In this document: in pieces, positions 9,628-18,718 of the stretch
How positions within the stretch are numbered: the stretch's first letter is position 1
Layout: each line of letters begins with the position of its first letter
Origin: Sphingomonas radiodurans
GTDB taxonomy: Bacteria > Pseudomonadota > Alphaproteobacteria > Sphingomonadales > Sphingomonadaceae
DNA: 64,000 nt
Direction: 5' to 3'
Assembly: GCF_020866845.1 (NCBI RefSeq)
Contig: NZ_CP086594.1
Span: 496,001 to 560,000, forward strand
Position numbers and translations under genes: made by a program
The notes under the pieces: model-generated
Database searches by the model: none
Seen by the model: only the letters and a program-made list of their open reading frames with translations
Told to the model about the DNA's origin: nothing

Positions 9628-11700
9628 TTACCCCCTGAGCCGAAGCCCGATCCACACCGTCCGCGGAGTCGCGCGCTCGACGACGTCGGCGCCGCTGATC
9701 CCCGCCTCGACTCGCTCGTCGAAGACATTTTCCCCGCGTAGCTCGATCGCTAGCGCCGGCGTGATCGGCACTGCGAGATAACCGTCCAGCGTGGTGGCGG
9801 GCGCAAGCCTGCGGCTGTTCTGATCGTCCTCGAATTGGCGGGCAACATGCCGCAGCGTGGCCGACGCCGTGAGCGAGTCGCGGTGCCACCCGAGCGTCGC
9901 GGAGAGCTGATCGAGCGGCGTCTGCGCCGGGCGCAAGCCATCGAGCGGCGCCGCGGCGCCCGACGCTTCGACGCGTGGATCGACATGGCTCCACGACGCG
10001 ATCGCGAACACCGGCCCGCCCTGCCACCGCGCGTCGAACTCGAACCCGGTCGAGCGGATCGCATCGAGATTCTGCCGCACGCGATAAACGCCGCCCGCCC
10101 CGACGAAGCCGACGCCGGGGAACGTGCCCGGCCCCCGCCCCGCCGTGACGTTCGCGATCGCGCCACGCAGCCGGTTCCAGAACACCGTCGCCGCGAGCGA
10201 CACGTTGGCCGCAGGCACGATCGTCACGCCGCCGTCCACACCCGTCAGCCGCTCAGGGTCCAGCGCCGCATTTGCCGCCACCGCATCGGCGCCGACTCGG
10301 AACGGTCGGTACAACTCGTTCAGCGTTGGCAAGCGCCAGCCACGATACCCGCTCAGGCGCAGCGTCACCGGCTCGATCGGCGCGAAAGCGATGCCCGCAC
10401 GCCCGGTCCATTCGGTGCCGCTGCGATCCGCAAACGAAGCAGCGGTCAGCGGCGCGCCGGTCGCCAGTGTGTATTCGTCGAGCCGCCCATTGCTGATCCG
10501 CCAGCGATCGACTCGCCCGCCGAGCGTCAGCGTCAGCGCGCCGGTCTCCATGCTGCCATCGGCGAACAGCCCGGCCGTGCGGCTGCTGCCACCCGCGATC
10601 CGGCGCCGCGTCGGGGCACCCGCCACGTAGGTAAAATTCTCCTGCGTACGCCCTTCCACGTCGCGCACGTCCGCGCCGATCCGCAGATCGCGCCCGGCGC
10701 CGACGGGCGGCACCAGCTCGAACCGCGCACCGAGCCCGGTCGCCGGCGTATTGTACTGATCGAGCGTCTGGCTGGCCGACACCCGCCCCGCGGCAACGCT
10801 GGCAAATTGCGACGCGAACGCCCGCGTCTGCAGATAGGCGAGCGCCGAGAAACCCCACGCGCCACGGCCGACGAGGCGCAGACTAGCATCCGCCCCCTCG
10901 CTGCGGTTCTGCGTGAAAGCGGTGCCGCGCTCGCGCGTGTCGGTGAACGCGCTGACGTTCGCCTGCAGCTCGGTATCGGGCGCAACGCGGATCACGCCGC
11001 GCACCGCGCCCGACGCCTGCTCGTACCGCGCCGGCCGATCGGCGGCGCCGCGGTTCTCGACCACAGTCGGGATGAAGCCATCACCGCGCGCATAAGCCGC
11101 AGACACCGTCGCGAAGCCCGGCCCGGACATCATCGTGCCCGAAAGCTGCGCATCGACCGAGTCGCGACTGCCATAGGCGACGCTACCCAGCACCGCTCCG
11201 CGTTCACGCGGATCGACGCTGTCGAGTTCGATCGTCCCGGCCAGCGCACCCGGCCCGAAATAGCCGCTGCCCCCGCCGCGCGTCACGCGGATGCTGCCGA
11301 TACGATCGGTGGCATAGGCCGGGAATGGCACCCAGCCGCCGAACGGATCGGCCTGCGGCACGCCATCGAGCACGAGCAACGCGCGGCTAGAAGCATTGCC
11401 GCCGATTCCGCGCAGCGACAGCCCTTGGCTGGTCGGATTGGCCGAACGCGAATCGGATCGGCGGAATTGCTGCAACCCGGCGACATCGGCCAGCACGCTC
11501 TCCAGCCGGTCGCTGGCATTGGCACCGATCCTTTCGGCATCGATCGTCACCACGTCGGCAGTGCGATCGCCCGGCCGCTCGTCGAGACCGCGGCCGGTAA
11601 CGACGATGTCAGGCGCGGATTGCGCAACGACCGGCGCGGAATGATAGCCTACGGGTAGCAGAAGGAAGCCGATTGCCGCGCGGCGTGCCGCCGCCGTCAC
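9628..11700 (-). CDS. TonB-dependent receptor
   Basis: About 690 residues. A signal peptide (VTAAARRAAIGFLLLPVG, ending VVAQ) precedes a short TonB-box-like DIVVTGRG, then a plug domain with GLSLRGIGGNASSRALLV and VLDGVPQADPFGGW, and a 22-strand barrel ending in an aromatic-poor C-terminal LRLRG. The start used is GTG 11700, because it overlaps the otsA stop as GTGA; longer in-frame starts would run into otsA. The receptor takes up a ligand across the outer membrane using TonB energy. Its coupling to trehalose genes hints at a sugar or oligosaccharide ligand, but the plug resembles vitamin B12/iron-type receptors and the ligand is not readable. Confidence 0.93.
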   Translation of the reverse strand: MTAAARRAAIGFLLLPVGYHSAPVVAQSAPDIVVTGRGLDERPGDRTADVVTIDAERIGANASDRLESVLADVAGLQQFRRSDSRSANPTSQGLSLRGIGGNASSRALLVLDGVPQADPFGGWVPFPAYATDRIGSIRVTRGGGSGYFGPGALAGTIELDSVDPRERGAVLGSVAYGSRDSVDAQLSGTMMSGPGFATVSAAYARGDGFIPTVVENRGAADRPARYEQASGAVRGVIRVAPDTELQANVSAFTDTRERGTAFTQNRSEGADASLRLVGRGAWGFSALAYLQTRAFASQFASVAAGRVSASQTLDQYNTPATGLGARFELVPPVGAGRDLRIGADVRDVEGRTQENFTYVAGAPTRRRIAGGSSRTAGLFADGSMETGALTLTLGGRVDRWRISNGRLDEYTLATGAPLTAASFADRSGTEWTGRAGIAFAPIEPVTLRLSGYRGWRLPTLNELYRPFRVGADAVAANAALDPERLTGVDGGVTIVPAANVSLAATVFWNRLRGAIANVTAGRGPGTFPGVGFVGAGGVYRVRQNLDAIRSTGFEFDARWQGGPVFAIASWSHVDPRVEASGAAAPLDGLRPAQTPLDQLSATLGWHRDSLTASATLRHVARQFEDDQNSRRLAPATTLDGYLAVPITPALAIELRGENVFDERVEAGISGADVVERATPRTVWIGLRLRG

Positions 11701-13085
11701 GCGAGCGCCTCCTGCGGCGCAACGGCGGCAAGCCGATCGGTGAACCGTTGGCGCCACCAGATCACATCTTCATCCCGGACGTTCTCGAACATCGGGCGCC
11801 AGCGCGCGATCCGCTCGTCGAGCGGCATGGTCAGCGCGCGCTCGATCGCATCGGCCATCTCGTCGGGACTGTACGGATTGATGAGCAGCGCCTGATCGAG
11901 CTGCGCCGCAGCGCCGGCAAAGCGCGACAGGATCAACACGCCGGGATCCTCGGGATCCTGCGCAGCGACAAACTCCTTGGCGACGAGGTTCATGCCGTCA
12001 CGCAACGGCGTGACAAGGCCGATCTTCGCCGCGCGGTACACCCCGGCGAGCACACTGCGCGGCAGGCCGCGGTTAACATACCGCAGCGGCACCCAATCGA
12101 TCTCGGCATGCGCGCCGTTGATGCGGCCCGAGAGCGCATCGAGCGAGGCGCGAATGTCCATGTAGCTCTGCACCGTTGCGCGCGAGGGCGGCGCAACCTG
12201 CAGCATCGACACGTTGGCGTGCGCGTCGGGCCGGGTCTCGAGAAAGCGCTGGTAACCGTTAAAGCGCTCCTCGATCCCCTTCGAGTAATCGAGCCGATCG
12301 ACACCGACGATCAGCCGCCGGCCGCCGACGCTGTCCATCATGCGGTCGTGCGTGCGGGTCGCGTCGTCACTCGTCGCACTCGCGATGAATTCCTTTGCGT
12401 CGATCCCGATCGGGCACGCGATGGCGTGGATCGTACGCCCACCTACAGTAATGAGATCGTCGGGTCCGATCGAGCCGCCCATCTCCCGCACGACATAATC
12501 GTGAAAAGTCTCGAGCCACTCGGTCGTCTGGAACCCGACTACGTCATAGGCGAACAATGCCTCCACCAGCCGGCGATGTTCGGGCAGCGCGGTAAGCAGC
12601 CGGGTCGGCGGCCAGGGAATGTGGAGGAAGAAGCCGAGCCGGTTGCGAAGCCCCTGCTGGCGCAGCAGCCAGCCGAGCGGGATCATGTGATAATCATGCA
12701 CCCAGACGAGATCGTCGGGCTCGACGTGCGGGCTGATCACCTCGGCGAATAGCCGATTGACGCGCTCATACCCGCCCTGAAAATCGCGCTCGAATTCGGT
12801 CAATCCCAGCCGATAGTGGAACAGCGGCCACAAGGTGCGATTGGCATAGCCGTCGTAATACTCCTCGACGTCCTGTTCGGGTAGGTCGATCGTAGCCGAG
12901 GTAACGCCGGCGAAGGTCTCGAACTTCAGCTCGCCCGTCTCGCCAGTCGCACCCGACCAGCCGAACCAGATCCCCTCCGCCTCGCGCAGTGCGGCGGTGA
13001 GCGCCACCGCGAGCCCGCCCTGCGCAGTCGGCTGGTCGGCCGTCGGCGCGGAAACGCGGTTCGAGATGACGATCAGCCGGCTCAA
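11697..13085 (-). CDS. otsA: Trehalose-6-phosphate synthase (GT20)
   Basis: About 462 residues starting LSRLIVISNRVSAP, the canonical N-terminus of OtsA. Motifs of GT20 are present: WFGWSG near 45, WVHDYHMIPL near 125, DRLDYSKGI near 255 and DGMNLVAKEF near 365, covering the glucose-6-phosphate and UDP-glucose sites. It joins UDP-glucose to glucose-6-phosphate to give trehalose-6-phosphate in the cytoplasm. The TTG at 13085 is chosen since it overlaps the stop of the upstream GH15 gene (TTGA) with GGAG ten bases before; GTG 13100 is the alternative. Confidence 0.96.
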   Translation of the reverse strand: MSRLIVISNRVSAPTADQPTAQGGLAVALTAALREAEGIWFGWSGATGETGELKFETFAGVTSATIDLPEQDVEEYYDGYANRTLWPLFHYRLGLTEFERDFQGGYERVNRLFAEVISPHVEPDDLVWVHDYHMIPLGWLLRQQGLRNRLGFFLHIPWPPTRLLTALPEHRRLVEALFAYDVVGFQTTEWLETFHDYVVREMGGSIGPDDLITVGGRTIHAIACPIGIDAKEFIASATSDDATRTHDRMMDSVGGRRLIVGVDRLDYSKGIEERFNGYQRFLETRPDAHANVSMLQVAPPSRATVQSYMDIRASLDALSGRINGAHAEIDWVPLRYVNRGLPRSVLAGVYRAAKIGLVTPLRDGMNLVAKEFVAAQDPEDPGVLILSRFAGAAAQLDQALLINPYSPDEMADAIERALTMPLDERIARWRPMFENVRDEDVIWWRQRFTDRLAAVAPQEALA

Positions 13086-14878
13086 CGGATCGCACTCCAC
13101 GGTTTACTCAGCAGGACGGCGCAGTTGATCATCCCCACCAGCGAATAGGTCTGCGGATAGTTGCCCCACAATTCGCCGCTTACCGGATCGATATCCTCGG
13201 ACAGCAGCCCGGCCGGCGTGCAGCGCGACAGCATTTCCTCGAACAGCACCCGCGCATCGCCGTCGCGCCCGGTGAAATGCAGCGCCTCGATCAGCCAGAA
13301 AGTGCAGACGTTGAACGCCGTGTGCGGCAGTCCGAAATCGTCTTCCGTCGCATAGCGCAGCATATGCGACCCACGTCGCAGCCCGCCCTCGACCGCGTCG
13401 AGCGTGCGGCGGAAGCGCGGATCATCGGGCGCCAGAAAGCGCAGGTCGAGCAACTGCAGCAGGCTCGCGTCGAGATCGTCGCCACCGAACGTCGCCGACA
13501 CGCGCTGGCTGTCGGGCCGCCACGACGCGGTTTCGATCCGCTCGCGCATCGTATCCGCCCGCGCGCGCCAGAAGTCGCGCCGATCCGACAGCCCGAGTGC
13601 CTCAGCCGCATTCGCCAGCCGATCGCACGCCGCCCAGCACATCGCCGCCGAATAGGTGTGGACATGGCTCTTGGTGCGCAGCTCCCACAATCCCGCGTCG
13701 GGCTGGTCGTACTTTTCCCAGGCGCGCTCGCCGACCGGCTCGAGCGCCTTGAAGTCGTCAACCCCGGCAACCCGCAACAGCCGGTGATCGAAGAACGCCT
13801 GCGCATTCGACAACACGATCTGGCCGTAGGCGTCGTGCTGGATCTGCTCATACGCCTGGTTGCCGACCCGCACCGGCCCCATCCCGCGATAGCCGCTCAG
13901 CGCCGGCGCCTCGCGCTCGATCAGCGTCGCCTCGCCGCCGACGCCGTACAGCGGCTGGATATGGCCGCCGGTGGCATTGTCGACGATGTTGCGAAGATAT
14001 TCGAGATATCCCTCCAGCACGTCGAGCGCGCCCAACCGGTTAAGCGCCTGCACGGTATAATAAGCGTCGCGCACCCAGCAGTAACGATAGTCCCAGTTGC
14101 GCTGCGACCCGGCATGTTCGGGGATCGATGTGGTGAGCGCGGCGACGATCGCGCCGGTCTCCTCGTGCTGGCACAGCTTCAGCGTGATCGCCGATCGGAT
14201 CACCGCTTCCTGCCACTCGTACGGCGTGGCGAGCCCACGCACCCAATGCCGCCACTCATCGACAGTCCGATCGAGCATCGTCTCGAGCGAGACCGCCAGA
14301 TCATCGGAAAAGCTTTCGTCCGGCCCGAGGAAGAAGTGCAGCGGGCGCTCGACGCGGAACAGCCGCTCGTCCTCGATCCAGCCGACCGGTGCGGTCGTCG
14401 AGAGCCGCAGCACGCTATCGTCGAGCAGGTAGCGGATGTGGTTCGACCCGCGCGTCGTCCTGGCGCCGCGCTCGCCCCACCGCACCGCGGGCCGCAGGCG
14501 CACGCGGATCCGCGGGCTGCCCGCTACCGGCCGCACGATCCGCACGAACGCGACCGGGCGATACATCCGCGCGTTGCGCTTGAAGCGCGGGCAGAAGTCG
14601 ATCACCTCGATCGCGTTGCCGTGAACGTCCTCGTGCCGCGTGACGAGGATCGGCGTATTGCGCAGATAATATTGCGTCGTTGCTGCGGGTGAATCGATAT
14701 CGATCTCCCAGAAGCCGAACGCATCCGTGCCCGCCGCCGGCTTGTCGTCGAGCAGCGAACAGAACGCCGGGTCGCCATCGACGCGCGGGGTGCAGCCCCA
14801 CACGAAGCGTCCCGCCCGATCGACGAGCGCCGAAACCTGGCAATTGCCGATCGGCCAGAGGTCCAGTGTCGCGGTCAT
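13082..14878 (-). CDS. Glycoside hydrolase family 15 protein (glucoamylase/trehalase-like)
   Basis: 598 residues with the GH15 order: an N-terminal beta-sandwich (LDLWPIGNCQVSALVDRAGR...) and an (alpha/alpha)6 barrel with QRNWDYRYCWVRDAYYTV near 260, GMGPVRVGNQAYEQIQHDAYG near 330-350 and LLSEDIDPVSGELWGNYPQT near the C-terminus, where a catalytic glutamate lies. GH15 includes glucoamylases, dextranases and the mycobacterial-type trehalases. Being sandwiched between otsB and otsA with four-base overlaps on both sides, it may act on trehalose or on an alpha-glucan feeding trehalose metabolism; the substrate is inferred only from context. No signal peptide is seen, so it is cytoplasmic. Confidence 0.93.
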   Translation of the reverse strand: MTATLDLWPIGNCQVSALVDRAGRFVWGCTPRVDGDPAFCSLLDDKPAAGTDAFGFWEIDIDSPAATTQYYLRNTPILVTRHEDVHGNAIEVIDFCPRFKRNARMYRPVAFVRIVRPVAGSPRIRVRLRPAVRWGERGARTTRGSNHIRYLLDDSVLRLSTTAPVGWIEDERLFRVERPLHFFLGPDESFSDDLAVSLETMLDRTVDEWRHWVRGLATPYEWQEAVIRSAITLKLCQHEETGAIVAALTTSIPEHAGSQRNWDYRYCWVRDAYYTVQALNRLGALDVLEGYLEYLRNIVDNATGGHIQPLYGVGGEATLIEREAPALSGYRGMGPVRVGNQAYEQIQHDAYGQIVLSNAQAFFDHRLLRVAGVDDFKALEPVGERAWEKYDQPDAGLWELRTKSHVHTYSAAMCWAACDRLANAAEALGLSDRRDFWRARADTMRERIETASWRPDSQRVSATFGGDDLDASLLQLLDLRFLAPDDPRFRRTLDAVEGGLRRGSHMLRYATEDDFGLPHTAFNVCTFWLIEALHFTGRDGDARVLFEEMLSRCTPAGLLSEDIDPVSGELWGNYPQTYSLVGMINCAVLLSKPWSAIR

Positions 14879-15621
14879 GCCGCTGCCCCCAACCAGCCGC
14901 GCACCGCAGCCACATCTGGCAGCCGAAACCGTGCCGCCGAGGTGCGCTCAGCCCCGACCAGCACCCCAAAACCACCCCGCTCGGCAACCGCCACGAACCC
15001 GGCCTCGTCGGTCACGTCGTCGCCCAGGAAGACGGGCAAATGCCCGGCAAACGGTGCTTTTTCTAGCAGCGCAGCGATCCCGCTCCCCTTGTCACGCCCG
15101 CCAACGCGAAGCTCGACCATCATCTTGCCCTCCTGGATCACCAAATTGCCAACGCCGACGAACTGCTCGGCCAATCGCCGCGCCTCTGCCTCATGCCGCG
15201 GCGCCAGGCGATAATGAACCGCAACGCCGAGCGACTTGACCTCGATCACCACGCCTTCGACGCCCGCAAACGCCGCGTCGAGCGCCCGCTCCGCCTCGAC
15301 CAGCGCGGTAGGTCGCTCTGCATCGACACGATGGCCGCCGAGCCGCAACTCCGCACCATGGCTGCCGACCACCGCAATTCCCGCCGCCGTGGCCCCGAGG
15401 AACCCCTCGATCTGCGCCACCGACCGGCCGCTGACCAAGGCCACCCGCCCCGCAAATGTTCCAACCAGCCGCTCGAGCAGCCGCGCGAGCGCCTCGTCCA
15501 CCACCACCGCATCCGGCCGATCGACGATCTCGACCAGCGTCCCGTCGAAATCGAGCAGCAGGCAGTGGCGATCGGCCTGAAGCGACGGCGGGGTCGCGCG
15601 CGATGGTGGGGATGAAGCCAT
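14875..15621 (-). CDS. otsB: Trehalose-6-phosphate phosphatase
   Basis: 248 residues of the HAD superfamily. The nucleophile motif LLDFDGTLVEI is at residues ~22-32, the serine motif ALVSGRS near 62, and the acidic metal motif FLGDDVTDE near 200. It removes phosphate from trehalose-6-phosphate to release trehalose. It is the first gene of the trehalose unit and its stop overlaps the GH15 start by four bases (ATGA). Its length is normal for bacterial OtsB. Confidence 0.95.
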   Translation of the reverse strand: MASSPPSRATPPSLQADRHCLLLDFDGTLVEIVDRPDAVVVDEALARLLERLVGTFAGRVALVSGRSVAQIEGFLGATAAGIAVVGSHGAELRLGGHRVDAERPTALVEAERALDAAFAGVEGVVIEVKSLGVAVHYRLAPRHEAEARRLAEQFVGVGNLVIQEGKMMVELRVGGRDKGSGIAALLEKAPFAGHLPVFLGDDVTDEAGFVAVAERGGFGVLVGAERTSAARFRLPDVAAVRGWLGAAA

Positions 15622-15711
15622 GGCGGCGCTCTAGGGCGTTAAACGCGAAAGCGGAATGGCGCGCTGAGGCTTGTCCGGACCCGCTGTCTACTCCCTGCGA
15701 ACCGTCAAAAA

Positions 15712-15740
15712 TTGCAGCTTCGGTTAGAAAAGGGTATTGC
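15712..15740 (+). promoter_or_regulatory. Possible promoter for the 77-residue protein gene
   Basis: A TTGCAG box at 15712-15717 and a TATTGC box at 15735-15740 are 17 bases apart, 60 bases before the start at 15800. The spacing is ideal but each box matches consensus at only four or so positions, so this is tentative. Confidence 0.3.
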
Positions 15741-15799
15741 TTTATCCCGCGAGGCGGAGGCCACTTCGCTGGAAGCGAGCGAGCCAAGGAGCGGACGCA

Positions 15800-16033
15800 A
15801 TGACTTCAACGACGTATGTTTTGCTAAGCGGCGTACTCACTTACGGTATTCCTCTGGCGCTCGCTATTCGCGAACTGCTTTCCCTGCCCAAATCAGAGCG
15901 CCGCGGAGATGATTGGCCGCCCGAGGAGCCTTTCGTTCGCGGACCAAAGCCGCTGCCCGATTGCTTGCTGCCCCCTCGGTCCCCTGCCTCGGGACCAGCC
16001 CGCGTCCGTCTCCGAGTTCTTGAAGACGCCTGA
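15800..16033 (+). CDS. Small membrane-anchored protein of unknown function
   Basis: 77 residues from MTSTTYVLLSGVLTYG. The start is set by AAGGAG about 9 bases upstream; an earlier in-frame ATG at 15737 lacks one. A hydrophobic segment at residues ~7-24 should form a membrane anchor, followed by a charged linker and a Pro-rich tail with RGPKPLPDCLLPP. A tail of this kind (KPLPDCL-P) recalls short uncharacterised proteins in sphingomonads, but this is from memory and no function is known. It is alone between otsB (divergent) and tRNA-Gln. Confidence 0.6.
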   Translation: MTSTTYVLLSGVLTYGIPLALAIRELLSLPKSERRGDDWPPEEPFVRGPKPLPDCLLPPRSPASGPARVRLRVLEDA

Positions 16034-16132
16034 TTCAATTCTGATGAAGGTTTGCACCCGTGGCTTCACCAAGGGCGCCTGGGTTTGCGGCTCTCGGAGA
16101 AAGCCGCTGTGCGAACGCTCGCTGAGAGAAGA

Positions 16133-16207
16133 TGGCTGGGGCGGCAGGATTCGAACCTGCGAATGGCGGCATCAAAAGCCGCTGCCTTACCGCTTGGCGA
16201 CGCCCCA
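16133..16207 (-). tRNA. tRNA-Gln (anticodon UUG)
   Basis: The reverse strand folds as a complete cloverleaf: acceptor TGGGGCG with CGCCCCA, anticodon stem GCGGC/GCCGC around loop TTTTGAT with anticodon TTG, T-arm with GGTTCGAATCC, and an encoded CCA at 16133-16135. It reads CAA, and CAG by wobble. Confidence 0.96.
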
Positions 16208-16249
16208 ACGAACGCGCGCCCCTAAAGCCTGGCCGCGCGAAGTGCAATC

Positions 16250-17329
16250 TCACACGATCGGATGAAGCCAGCCATACGGATCGGGCGCGCGGCCGCGCTG
16301 GATCGCGCCGAGCTGATCGAGGAAGCGCTGCGTCGTCTGCCCCGTGCCGCCGCTGCCGATCGTGAAGCCATAGTCCGGCCCCGCGACCGAGGCGATCGGC
16401 GTCACCACCGCCGCCGTGCCGCATGCGAAGCTCTCGGTCAGCCGGCCGCTCGCGGCATCCTCGCGCCATTGGTCGATCGAATAGAGTTCCTCGCGCACGC
16501 TGAGCCCAGCATCGCGCGCGAGCTGCAGGATCGAAGCGCGGGTGATGCCGGGCAGGATCGTGCCCGTCAGCGGCGGCGTCTGGATCGATCCGTCATCGAA
16601 CACAAAGAAGATGTTCATGCCGCCGAGTTCCTCGATCCAGCGGCGCTCAGTCGCATCGAGGAACACCACCTGGTCGCAGCCGCGACGCATCGCTTCGGAC
16701 TGCGCCACGAGACTGGTCGCGTAATTGCCGCCGCATTTCGCAGCGCCCGTGCCGCCGGGCGCCGCGCGCGTGTAATCGTGGCTCACCCATAAGGAAATCG
16801 GCCGCACGCCGCCCTTCCAGTACGAACCCGCCGACGAGGCGAGCACCATGTAGAGATATTCCGCCGCAGGCTTCACGCCCAGGAACACTTCGCTAGCGAT
16901 CATGAACGGACGCAGATAAAGCGATCCGCCGTCGATCGATGGGATCCAGTCGGCATCTGCCTTCACCAGCGCCTCGATCGAGCCGATGAAGAGATCATCG
17001 GGCAGCTCGGGCATCGCCATCCGCCGCGCCGAATCGCGAAAGCGCTGTGCATTAGCGTCGGGGCGGAACAGCGCGATCCCGCCATCGTCGTGGCGATAGG
17101 CCTTCAGCCCCTCGAAAATCTCCTGCGCATAATGCAGCACCGCCGTCGCCGGATCGACCGTCAGCGTCGTGCGCGCCGTGATCGTCGGTTCATGCCAGCC
17201 CTTGTCGTCGCTCCACCGGATCGTCGCCATATGATCGGTGAAAACACGGCCGAAGCCCGGATCGGCGATCCGCGCCGCGCGCTCGCTGGCGGGGATCGGC
17301 GCGGCGTTGGGCACGAAGGCGAAAGGCAC
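16250..17329 (-). CDS. ilvE: Branched-chain amino acid aminotransferase
   Basis: About 359 residues, a fold type IV PLP aminotransferase of the longer (BCAT II) subgroup. Visible landmarks are HYAQEIFEGLKAYRH near residue 70, GGSLYLRPFMIAS near 140, AKCGGNYATSL with the PLP lysine region near 200, EELGGMNIFFVF near 235 and LTGTILPGITRASIL near 265. It performs the last step of Val, Leu and Ile synthesis. The GTG start (VPFAFVPNAAP) is chosen over longer readings because the upstream codons overlap the divergent MarR gene region; a GGGAG lies about 11 bases before it. Confidence 0.93.
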   Translation of the reverse strand: MPFAFVPNAAPIPASERAARIADPGFGRVFTDHMATIRWSDDKGWHEPTITARTTLTVDPATAVLHYAQEIFEGLKAYRHDDGGIALFRPDANAQRFRDSARRMAMPELPDDLFIGSIEALVKADADWIPSIDGGSLYLRPFMIASEVFLGVKPAAEYLYMVLASSAGSYWKGGVRPISLWVSHDYTRAAPGGTGAAKCGGNYATSLVAQSEAMRRGCDQVVFLDATERRWIEELGGMNIFFVFDDGSIQTPPLTGTILPGITRASILQLARDAGLSVREELYSIDQWREDAASGRLTESFACGTAAVVTPIASVAGPDYGFTIGSGGTGQTTQRFLDQLGAIQRGRAPDPYGWLHPIV

Positions 17330-17408
17330 GGCAGGAGGCTCCCAAGAGGCGCGAACGTCGCTTCTAAGCGGTTGCGGTCGGGTAGGGCGGATGGCAAGGC
17401 CGGTCAAC

Positions 17409-17897
17409 ATGGCTGCCCCGACGTCCTCCGCCTCCCCGCTTTTCCTGCGTGAACCCGAGATTCGGCGTGGGCTGGAGCTGCTGTATTTCGGCAATGCGCA
17501 CGTCACGCGCTCGATCGATCACGGGCTGGCGCGGCGCGGATTGGGGCGCGCGCACCACCGCGCGCTGTACTTCATCGCGCGCAAGCCGGACATGGCGGTG
17601 TCTGATCTGCTGGCGCTGCTCGGGATCACCAAACAGTCGCTCGGCCGCGTACTCGGCGAGCTGACCGAGCGCGGGCTGGTCGAAGCGCGGCCGGGCGAGC
17701 GCGATCGGCGGCAGCGGCTGCTGCGTCTCACCGAAGCGGGAAGCGCGTTCGAGGCCGAACTGTACGATGCCCTGCGCGAGCGTCTGGCTGCGGCCTATTC
17801 CAAGGCCGGCCAGGGCGCGGTGAGCGGCTTCTGGGCAGTGCTCGAGGGGCTGATCCCCGACGAAGAAATCGAGCGCGTCGAAGCGCTGCGGGGTTAG
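17409..17897 (+). CDS. MarR family transcriptional regulator
   Basis: About 162 residues. A winged helix-turn-helix is seen in LGRAHHRALYFIARKPDM, SDLLALLGITKQSLGRVLGE and the wing GLVEARPGERDRRQRLLRLT, all classic MarR. Dimerisation helices flank it. The ATG at 17409 follows AAGG by nine bases; an ATG six codons earlier (MARPVN) is possible. It is divergent from ilvE across ~80 bases, so it may regulate that gene or itself. Its stop overlaps the converging proC stop by four bases. Confidence 0.9.
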   Translation: MAAPTSSASPLFLREPEIRRGLELLYFGNAHVTRSIDHGLARRGLGRAHHRALYFIARKPDMAVSDLLALLGITKQSLGRVLGELTERGLVEARPGERDRRQRLLRLTEAGSAFEAELYDALRERLAAAYSKAGQGAVSGFWAVLEGLIPDEEIERVEALRG

Positions 17898-18718
17898 CTA
17901 CTCGCGGCCGTGCGCGCGATCGCTGCCAGTTCGGCATTGCGATCGCGGCTCGCCGCCAGCGTCGCCGCCAGCAACGCGTTCAGCGCGCCATCGCGGTCGA
18001 GTACGTTGAGCCCCTCACGCGTCGAGCCGCCGGGGCTCGCGACACGGTCGGCCAGCACGGCAGGCTCTTCCCCTGCCCCAGCCGCCATCGCCGCGGAGCC
18101 TTCGACCGTCGCGAGTGCAAGCCGCGCCGCCTGATCCGCCGGCAAGCCGAGCGCCGCGCCCGCCTGCGCCAACGCATCGATGAAGCGGAATACGAAGCCC
18201 GGCCCGCACCCCGACAAGGCCGTGACGGCGTCGAACAGCGCCTCGCCCGAAATCCATTCGACCGCACCCAGCGGCGTCACCAGCGCCTCGGCGGTCGTGC
18301 GCGCTGCCGGCGTCGCGGTGGCGGCATGCAGCGCGGTCACGCCCTTGCCGATCGCGACCGGCAGATTGGGCATCGCACGTACCACCGATTCCGCCGGGAT
18401 GCGCGTCGCCAGCGTCTCTTCCTCCACCCCGGCGAGGATCGATAGCAGCAGCGCCGGTCGCACCGCTGCGAGGGACGGCGCCACCGCATCGAGCAACTGC
18501 GGCTTCACCGCGAGCACCAGCACCTCGGGCGCTGCCTCGCCCGGCGGCGTATCCAGCACGCGCACGCCGCTCGGCACCACCGGCGCACCGGGATCGATCA
18601 CCGTCACTGCCTCGGCCGCCATCCCGGCGGCAATCCAGCCGCGCAGCATCGCACCACCCATGTTGCCGCAACCGACGAGCCATAACGACTCCGGCCACTG
18701 CGCCGTCGGCAGCATCAT
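17894..18718 (-). CDS. proC: Pyrroline-5-carboxylate reductase
   Basis: 274 residues starting MMLPTAQWPESLWLVGCGNMGGAML, written here as two parts: a short lead and the dinucleotide-binding VGCGNMGGAML. The catalytic/dimerisation segment ALSGCGPGFVFRFIDAL is near residue 170 and VASPGGSTREGL near 225, both diagnostic of ProC. It reduces pyrroline-5-carboxylate to proline with NAD(P)H. The ATG overlaps the stop of the ybjN-like gene upstream (ATGA), so the two are coupled. Confidence 0.95.
   Translation of the reverse strand: MMLPTAQWPESLWLVGCGNMGGAMLRGWIAAGMAAEAVTVIDPGAPVVPSGVRVLDTPPGEAAPEVLVLAVKPQLLDAVAPSLAAVRPALLLSILAGVEEETLATRIPAESVVRAMPNLPVAIGKGVTALHAATATPAARTTAEALVTPLGAVEWISGEALFDAVTALSGCGPGFVFRFIDALAQAGAALGLPADQAARLALATVEGSAAMAAGAGEEPAVLADRVASPGGSTREGLNVLDRDGALNALLAATLAASRDRNAELAAIARTAASS

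Noticed and set aside
9835..11658. 607-residue forward open frame opposite the TonB receptor
   Set aside because: Arg-rich with no domain and exactly antisense to a well supported receptor; typical of high-GC shadow frames.
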